Shown here: one piece after another, positions 62,404 to 64,000 of the stretch
Layout: every line of letters starts with the position of its first letter
How positions within the stretch are numbered: the first letter of the stretch is position 1
Assembly: GCF_008017545.1 (NCBI RefSeq)
Contig: NZ_VRTZ01000001.1
Location: 1,019,741 to 1,083,740 of the forward strand
DNA: 64,000 nt
Direction of reading: 5' to 3'
DNA from: Homoserinibacter sp. GY 40078
GTDB taxonomy: Bacteria > Actinomycetota > Actinomycetes > Actinomycetales > Microbacteriaceae
The notes under the pieces: model-generated
Database searches by the model: none
What the model was told of the DNA's origin: nothing
Seen by the model: only the letters and a program-made list of their open reading frames with translations
Translations under genes and position numbers: made by a program

Positions 62404-63692
62404 ATGCATATGCTCGCATTGTCTTCTCGCCATCGTTTGTAGACGCTGAAACCGTCCTCCGCGCTACTGATGCCTATCGCTGCGAGAACCTCGTCGCTTT
62501 TGGCGGGGATGGAAATTGTGTCGAAGAGGGGTGAACTGCCCGGTGTGGCGATGGCCTGTGGGTTGGCGCCGAGAGCGATTGCCAAACCGAAAGCGGCACG
62601 CTCACCGCTTTCGGCCTGCTCAAGTGTCTTAGGTGTATCGATGCACGATTCGCGTAGCTGGTAACCGAAAGCGAAGAAGAGCGTCCGAGTGTTCTGGTCA
62701 TCGTCGGGAAGGATGTCCCAGAGTACGGCGCCATCCTCCTTGGCTAGCATCGTGCTGGTGGTGACGAGGGTCGGAACGTCGAGGTCATGCGCGGCGAGTC
62801 GAGTCGACAATAGCTGCGTTTCCTGAACGAGCTGATCGCGGAGCGGCGCGAACTCGGGCCAAAGGCAGACTCGAGGGTGTGCCCCCTCACACGCCGCTTC
62901 TGCGCCAGCACGGGGCTCGGTCGGTGGGACATCGATGGCCCCGGCGAGCGTTGTCAGCACCAGTACTCCGGCCGCGATCGCGCCAAGCTGGCCCGCGATT
63001 CGGATCAATGTTCTCCGAACCTCGGCGAGAATGAAGAGCGCGAGACAGATCACCAGGACGACCAGCGGCCCGATGATCGCTGCTACTTGAATCTGCTGGT
63101 CCATGGACATCAATGCGATAGGCAGGCCGAAGCCGAAGGACGCTCGGATGACTGGCAGATCGTCGTTTACCAGTGGGAGGGCGACTATGAGGTAGGACCC
63201 CAAAAGCGCGGTCGGGACTGCCAGAGCTGTTGGCAAGATCAGCCCGAGGAATCCCCCGATCAATATGAAGATGAGGAGCATCGCCCCATACGCGACGACC
63301 ACCGTAGCGGACGCGGGGCCGACCCAAACCGGGCGGGTAGCCTCCGCGACAAGTATGAGCGAGGTGCTGTAGCCGAACACCGCGAAGACAATGATCGGCG
63401 CATTTATTCGAATGATTCGAGAAATGAGCGGCCTCACCGGGGCAATCGAATTTGCTCGCCCCCATCGCTCGATTGGGCCAGTCGCCCACGCCGCACCCGC
63501 CGCCACGAGTGGCATCCCAAGTTGGAGTCCTACCCCTGCGATTGCCAACACCGCTTCCCAGGTGGCGGGAGCGCGGTAGCCGGGATAGTTGTTCGTCAAA
63601 GAGACGAGCATGATCGCGGATACCGACACTCCTGCCCACAGCGCCGGATTCGTCAGGAGGGGACGCCCTCCCCACCCAGCGATGCGCCCCAC
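62400..63692 (-). CDS. Membrane protein with C-terminal extracytoplasmic domain
   Basis: 430 residues from GTG 63692. Seen: about seven to eight helices in residues 15-260 (ALWAGVSVSAIMLVSL, AVLAIAGVGLQLGMPLVAAG, APIIVFAVFGYSTSLILVA, YGAMLLIFILIGGFLGLIL, PTALLGSYLIVALPLV, AIIGPLVVLVICLALFILA, LGAIAAGVLVLTTLAGAI), then a soluble domain of about 170 residues with four Cys (AACEGAHPRVCLWPEF, RESCIDTP, ASICI) probably outside the membrane. Resembles ABC-2-type membrane proteins of actinobacterial bacteriocin-like loci, but the family is not certain. The GTG start lacks a clear ribosome site; it lies 7 bases after the stop of the small secreted-looking protein. Confidence 0.7.
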   Translation of the reverse strand: MGRIAGWGGRPLLTNPALWAGVSVSAIMLVSLTNNYPGYRAPATWEAVLAIAGVGLQLGMPLVAAGAAWATGPIERWGRANSIAPVRPLISRIIRINAPIIVFAVFGYSTSLILVAEATRPVWVGPASATVVVAYGAMLLIFILIGGFLGLILPTALAVPTALLGSYLIVALPLVNDDLPVIRASFGFGLPIALMSMDQQIQVAAIIGPLVVLVICLALFILAEVRRTLIRIAGQLGAIAAGVLVLTTLAGAIDVPPTEPRAGAEAACEGAHPRVCLWPEFAPLRDQLVQETQLLSTRLAAHDLDVPTLVTTSTMLAKEDGAVLWDILPDDDQNTRTLFFAFGYQLRESCIDTPKTLEQAESGERAAFGLAIALGANPQAIATPGSSPLFDTISIPAKSDEVLAAIGISSAEDGFSVYKRWREDNASICI

Positions 63693-63699
63693 CTGGTGA

Positions 63700-64000
63700 T
63701 CACCAGTAGATGTTGGCGTTATCGGCGTTGATGTTCCATCCACCGTTCGCGCCGTAGAACACCCCGCCCGAGGTTGACCCGTTGTACTGGTACTTGTACG
63801 TCCCCGCACTGACCCGACCCCAGTCCTGGTAGCTGCCCGGCGCAGCGGTCTTGTTCCCCTGGGACACGTAGCCCACCCCCCATGTGTCCTTAAGCAGCTG
63901 AAGTTGCACGGAACTGACACTCTTCGTCAACCCCGTTCCAACAAAGTAGATCTCGACGCCGGTAAGGCGGACGCGAGTCTTTGCGGCGTCCCCGTCACTA
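63700..64000 (-). CDS. C-terminus of a small, probably secreted protein (5' partial)
   Basis: The frame is open to the end of the window, so only the last 99 codons are visible and the N-terminus (signal peptide?) is missing. Seen: beta-rich, Gly/Ser/Tyr/Asn/Trp-rich sequence such as GVEIYFVGTGLTKSVSSV, WGVGYVSQGNKT, GTYKYQYNGSTSGGVFYG and a C-terminus ending NANIYW. No Cys. The composition and aromatic C-terminus are reminiscent of class-II/lactococcin-972-type bacteriocins, but family motifs are not convincing. The linked membrane protein, ATPase and second membrane protein are what one expects for export or immunity of such a product. A TTG at 63930 is an internal in-frame codon, not a likely start. 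Confidence 0.5.
   Translation of the reverse strand, partial: SDGDAAKTRVRLTGVEIYFVGTGLTKSVSSVQLQLLKDTWGVGYVSQGNKTAAPGSYQDWGRVSAGTYKYQYNGSTSGGVFYGANGGWNINADNANIYW

Noticed and set aside
63700-63930. Complete lactococcin-972 family bacteriocin starting at the TTG at 63930
   Set aside because: The frame is open through the window edge, there is no signal peptide at the TTG, and the lactococcin-972 motif pattern is not convincingly matched.

Overview
This is about 64 kb of high-GC chromosomal DNA. The gene repertoire, the frequent ATGA/GTGA/TGATG stop-start overlaps, GTG and leaderless-looking starts, and the HAIR/CIRCE and ZTP-riboswitch elements all point to an actinobacterium, most likely family Microbacteriaceae. 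No rRNA, tRNA, CRISPR array or insertion sequence was seen. Most of the window is a chain of metabolic and transport operons. No gap between genes exceeds 300 bases.

Layout. 1-2804: a heterodimeric ABC exporter pair (first gene cut by the window edge). 2820-7200: housekeeping genes (ATL DNA-repair protein, GNAT, NADP-isocitrate dehydrogenase, malate dehydrogenase, YdeI-like protein, Hsp20 under HAIR- and CIRCE-like sites). 7248-10095: a flavin electron-transfer module made of an FMN-binding lipoprotein, ApbE and an NqrB/RnfD-like membrane domain fused to an FNR-type reductase. 10234-18985: an amino-sugar operon (ROK regulator, ABC importer, NagZ, ROK kinase, NagB, convergent NagA). 19006-23512: one-carbon genes (PurU; GlyA and FolD behind a ZTP riboswitch) plus an MFS exporter. 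23704-29088: a cysteine-free HesB-like protein and a galactose locus (galK, galT, DeoR regulator, two coupled aldose epimerases). 29103-31674: AraC regulator, VOC protein, PrmC-like methyltransferase, Tat-exported CHAP protein.

31739-44068: a long leftward operon of about 11 kb. In transcription order it holds a polar amino-acid ABC importer, a receiver/winged-helix/GAF regulator, an ornithine-cyclodeaminase-family protein, an MFS protein, hyuA, a U32-like protein, hyuB and a DUF1989 protein. An aminotransferase is divergent from it. The set looks like import and ATP-dependent opening of a cyclic amide or amino-acid derivative. 44285-50171: LacI regulator, sugar ABC importer and an (alpha/alpha)6 glycosidase. 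50213-59809: ROK regulator, family-5 ABC importer with a permease-ATPase fusion, type-B carboxylesterase and a DHA2-type MFS transporter.

59780-64000: an uncharacterised two-TM protein, then a visibly lower-GC, probably acquired unit: a secreted-looking small protein (cut by the window edge), a polytopic protein with a Cys-containing extracytoplasmic domain, an ABC ATPase and a second membrane protein, tightly coupled. Bacteriocin-like export or immunity is one possible reading.

The most interesting items are the flavinylation module, the 11-kb hyu/DUF1989 operon with its unusual regulator, the terminal low-GC ABC unit, a two-copy intergenic hairpin repeat with identical 20-bp arms, and several very clear operator palindromes beside their probable regulators.
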